A stretch of DNA of 64,000 nucleotides, from positions 1 to 64,000 of the forward strand of contig JAOVVO010000230.1 in assembly GCA_028564675.1 (NCBI GenBank), in the 5' to 3' direction. The DNA comes from Onchocerca lupi (Eukaryota > Nematoda > Chromadorea > Rhabditida > Onchocercidae). Each line of letters opens with the position of its first letter. Positions within the stretch are counted from its first letter, which is position 1. The notes beneath the pieces were generated by a model that saw only the letters and a list, made by a program, of their open reading frames with translations, searched no databases and had not been told where the DNA came from. Made by a program: the position numbers and the translations under genes. Shown piece after piece: positions 60,216 to 64,000 of this stretch.

Positions 60216-63200
60216 ATGTTTAATGCTTCGTCACTGACCAACCTATCCGCTGTTCAGGTAACACATCAAAGTTAATCTTTTTTACAGGATAAAGGTGATC
60301 GACATTCTTTCCAGTTCATATTTTTTTACAACTCAGTATGTGTAGAGGTCAGAGAAAGCGACAAAAAGTTAGCGTATTGTGAGAATAAAAGAAATGATAG
60401 GCGAAAAATTTCTCAATTTCACTATGCATCATTTTAGTGGTCGCTCATGGAATGCAGTGAACATTGTGTTACCATAGTCAAAAATAACTTTAGAAAGTAA
60501 GACTAAAGTAAAATAAACTACAGAAACTATACTGATCCTAATTAATCATCAAGTTTTTCAACTATACCATCTTTGTCCACTCAAGTTTCAGCTACCTGTT
60601 GATCGAGACTGCACTTCGTCTTCGTTATTTTCTTATTCAACATCAGATTTCATCTACGACCTAAGGGTTTTACCCCCGAAAGATGTTGAAAGCAGCTCCA
60701 AAGTTGGTCACTTTTTTCAAATATAGACATATGTGTTTTAGGGCGAAATATATAATAGTGTTATATTGTAATAATATCAAGTTTTATTCCAACTTAAAAG
60801 TTCTCGCTTTGAATTGGGACAGAATTTAGTTCTCTTTTTTCCAAACAAAAAAACACCGATCTCTTCTTCTTTATGATCCCGACATTTTTCTCTAGAATAA
60901 TGCTATAGTATTAATGCCTTTATAAAGAATTATATTCGGCCACCACACAGCACTTCACTCCACTTTTTTGCTTCTTTGAATAATATTTCTCTGATAAATA
61001 CTTTTGCTGAATACTTTAATTATTGCTTCGAAGAAAAGTTCATTGGATTATGAAAATTTCATCAGATGAAGACCTTTTTATAGTTCGAAGATACACTTAT
61101 GTCCAGATGGGAAAATGCCGAGAAGCATAAACTATTGAATTATGATCTGAACTGCGAACTGTACAAATTGCTGGAGGGTGATTTCAACTTTTCTATGCAG
61201 GTGTGTTATGTTATTTTTTCCAATCTTTAAGTTTCAATAGATGCTTAATAATGCCTGAACTAGCACAGTAAAAGTTTCAAGTAAGTTTCGAAAAAGCAGA
61301 CATATGATCTTTAGAGTATTTACATATGATGCCGTTAATCAGAAAAATTTGCTATAATAGCTGCAAATAATTATTTTGGTTTTAATTGGCTTCCGTAATT
61401 TTGTATTATTTTCGGATTTTTTAGTTTTTTTCTCTACAACAATTAGCAGATTTTTATTGCGCTATTTTAAAACTCCAGAAAAAATATTGCAAATGTAGAT
61501 ACGATTGACTTATAAAAATCCGCTAATCTTTTAAATTGTTTATCAGTATAGTCACTGTCTTTCGAAATTTGATTTTCAGATAATCGCATGAATGATTAAT
61601 GGGTGCAGTCTCTTTAAAAAGCTACATAGAGAAACTTTTTTTTTTTAGGAATAGCAAACTACTTATTTATGGTATTAATAGACAACTAGTTTTTAGAAGT
61701 TTCTTTTTTTTCTCGACATGAAGACATCCGCTCCTATTTATCCTCTATTTAAAATTTTCAGATTTTTACAAGTTTGATTGCCATAAAAAGACAAGCTTAC
61801 TTCCCGTAACTAACTGTATTATTAATGCAGAAATTTGTCAATAATACCATTATATAACTTCAAAAAGCTTGATGTATAGTGATTGGAAAAGACATTCCGG
61901 TTAAGGAAAAGCCTTTGAGCTTGTTGATAAAATATTCTTTTTTTGGAAATTTAGTGACTATCTTTCATTATTTTTAATGATATCAAAAAGGAAATTTGTC
62001 GATGATGATTTAAGAGCAAAGTGGACGAGTATCAAATATTTGTGTTTCCGAAACTATTATTAACTAAAATTTTTTTCCATCTTATATTGCTTCATGATTT
62101 AGTCGAATTAACTGTAATTTTTATGTAGGGAAAGGAAATTTTCATATCTATCATAATAAATAAATAAATCAATAAATTAAATAAAGGAAAATCGATTCAT
62201 AATCCTTCAGTTGAATGTTGAACGTGGAGAGAGGAGACGTAAACCAATGCATTTCCGAGCATTACGCGAACCTTTTAGTAATCTGAGATGGAATTTCACA
62301 AAGCTGAAAGAGAATGAGGTCAGTTTGGGATAGCTATAAGTTTCAAAATTAGTTATTTCTATTTCAGACATTTTTTTTTTTGAAATATAATTTCCCACGA
62401 TGTAGTCCTTTGCACTTGACTGAATTGGTCGTATCACATACATACACATACACATACTCATACACATACACATACACACACACACACATACACACGCACA
62501 TATACACACACATACACACTTGCCTATGTTGTCATAATTTATTGATCAGTCTGACTTTTTAAAGATACTGTTTTATTTACGATGCAAGGACCATTCACCA
62601 AGCGGCGACCCATTGGATCGACATGTTGTTGCAGTTAATGCTGCACCGCTCAGAAGAGGACATTCTTTGTTGTTGCCATCCATAGATCGCTGTACACCAC
62701 AGGTAAACTTTGCCTAACTTAATTGAAGCGAAGTTATTATTTCAAAATTATAAAAAATGAATTACGCCTATCAAGTATTATTCTTTACGAATGATGATGG
62801 GGTGTGAGTTTTGAATAAAATTTCAAGCAGAGCAGTAGAAGCTGTATTTTCGTTTTTTTGTACTCTATTTTACGTTTTTTCATTGGATAAATCAGTGCCA
62901 GATCGATTTCTTGTTTTTTATGAAAGAGAGTGCTGAGTTGTTACAGGAACTGCACGTCTCATGCGGCATTAGAATTAATACCTTTTCACTTTCTTTCTGA
63001 AATCACATTATTTATTTCATTAACTTCCTAAATGGAATATTCTGCAGGTTCTATCGGAAGTAGCAGTTCGTTTGGCAACCGATACAATGCTCTTAGCGAG
63101 GGACGATTCCTTTCATGTGCTATTCAATAGCTTGTTGGCATTTGCTTCCGTTAATCATCTACACCTTCATCTTTTAACGTGGCCATATGACTCCGACTTA

Positions 63201-63965
63201 ATCAATCGTGTGAGTTTATTTCCTTTTTTAGCATGTCTCTTCTATCTTCTTCCTATTCTTCATTATGCTTTTTTTTTCCCTTCTCTCCTTAGTATATACG
63301 TCTTCAGTCACATGTCACAGTTTATTCTCTAAATCTGCACAATTCATTTTATTTTATATCATACAAATCTTATGATGTAGAAATGTTTAATGAATACAAT
63401 AAATATATCGATATTATAATTGATTTATAGAGGTGCGAACATCTGTTCGACAATATATATGTAATCAAGCGACCAATATGGTTTGCGTATGCTATCGTTT
63501 TGCAACTAACTGGTCCAGAACAATATGAAAAGTTTGTTATGTAAGTCCAATGCTTCATAAAAGATGGACAAATGACGGGAACAGACTACTTATTCTTATT
63601 TTCATCCTCCGCGCGATTTTCAATATTTTTGAGGTTTCATACACATAAACTTTATGTATGACCGTACTTCAATATTCACGAAGGTTTGCTTAAAGTCTTT
63701 GAGATCTAAAAACTTTTTGTCGATAGCAGTAGAATGTGATACTTTAAAATCAAGGTCATCGTGTTCAAAGCACTTCCTGTGATTTTCAATTTCAGGAATA
63801 TAACACGTTGTGCAGACTACTTAAGCACTCATGAAGTAGCGCATAATATATTTTTCTCGCGTGCACAACCACTAAGAACGTCTGGTGCTATCCAGTCGGA
63901 AGATAAGACAAATGTACTTCCACAACTTGTCACTGCATACATTTTTCCGCGTGTTGCTGTTGTTG
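60216..63965 (+). CDS. mcp-1 type (GDPGP1): GDP-D-glucose / GDP-L-galactose phosphorylase, 3' end outside window
   Basis: GDPGP1 phosphorolyses GDP-D-glucose to glucose-1-phosphate and GDP, clearing a mis-made nucleotide sugar in the cytosol. Eight exons are visible in phase: 60216-60257, 60592-60702, 61084-61200, 62211-62318, 62565-62702, 63048-63209, 63431-63540 and 63796-63965, the last ending at a GTATGT donor, so the gene continues to the right. Key blocks are MSRWENAEKHKLLNYDL, LNVERGERRRKPMHFRAL, VVAVNAAPLRRGHSLLLP, and the HIT-type catalytic triad FASVNHLHLHLL (His-x-His-x-His). NITRCADYLSTHEVAHNIFF follows, aligning with human CRATDYLTDHEIAHNLF. The first exon (MFNASSLTNLSAVQ) is less certain, since it is chosen only by phase and donor. 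The acceptor at 62564 is TTTAAAG. Confidence 0.92.
62435..62520. repeat. CA/CATA microsatellite
   Basis: Tandem CATACA, CACA and TACACA units inside the GDPGP1 intron between 62318 and 62565. It is likely polymorphic in length. Confidence 0.85.
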
Positions 63966-64000
63966 GTATGTTTTCTTATTCTTTGCGACAGCATTCATCA

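Noticed and set aside
1..64000. tRNA, rRNA, CRISPR or Wolbachia-derived insert
   Set aside because: No tRNA B-box, rRNA motif, repeat-spacer array or bacterial-style gene block was seen.

Overview
The window looks like a stretch of nematode nuclear genome, most likely a spirurid or filarial (clade III) species. It is strongly A+T-rich. Genes are split into many short exons, most with GTAAG-like donors and TTTTCAG-like acceptors. Several start codons lie 4-12 bases after a TTTTCAG/TTTTAG site, as expected for spliced-leader trans-splicing. The species is inferred from style and protein similarity; no search was run.

Layout. Four genes run in tandem on the + strand: the 3' part of seipin (387-1262), JKAMP (2323-5160), PGAP3 (6878-9278) and a long FANCD2 gene of about 35 exons (9897-25646). 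The first three encode ER or early-secretory membrane proteins acting in lipid droplets, ER quality control and GPI-anchor remodelling. FANCD2 is the Fanconi anaemia DNA-crosslink-repair factor. Its 2.3-kb seventh intron is filled with diverged Helitron fragments.

From about 26 to 49 kb the window is nearly gene-free. It holds a probable decayed minus-strand gene (26.1-28.3 kb), one small secreted cysteine-rich protein I do not recognise (35878-39325), a nested Helitron pair near 48.1-48.7 kb, and long non-coding flanks.

The right end is dense with conserved genes. CWC15 (minus) and FAM50/XAP5 (plus), both spliceosome proteins, stand head to head. ATP synthase subunit b (minus) follows and contains two unusual splice junctions. 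The GDP-glucose/GDP-L-galactose phosphorylase gene GDPGP1 (plus) runs off the right edge.

Gene models were built by hand from exon phase, splice signals and remembered family motifs. All boundaries given for seipin, JKAMP, PGAP3, CWC15, FAM50, ATP5PB and GDPGP1 are phase-consistent. FANCD2 has three uncertain spots, described in its entry. I found no tRNA, rRNA or CRISPR array. The most unusual observations are a GT-AT intron and a GC-AG intron in the ATP synthase b gene, competing exons over the FANCD2 ubiquitination-site region, Helitron 3'-to-5' tandem junctions, and two long near-perfect hairpins.
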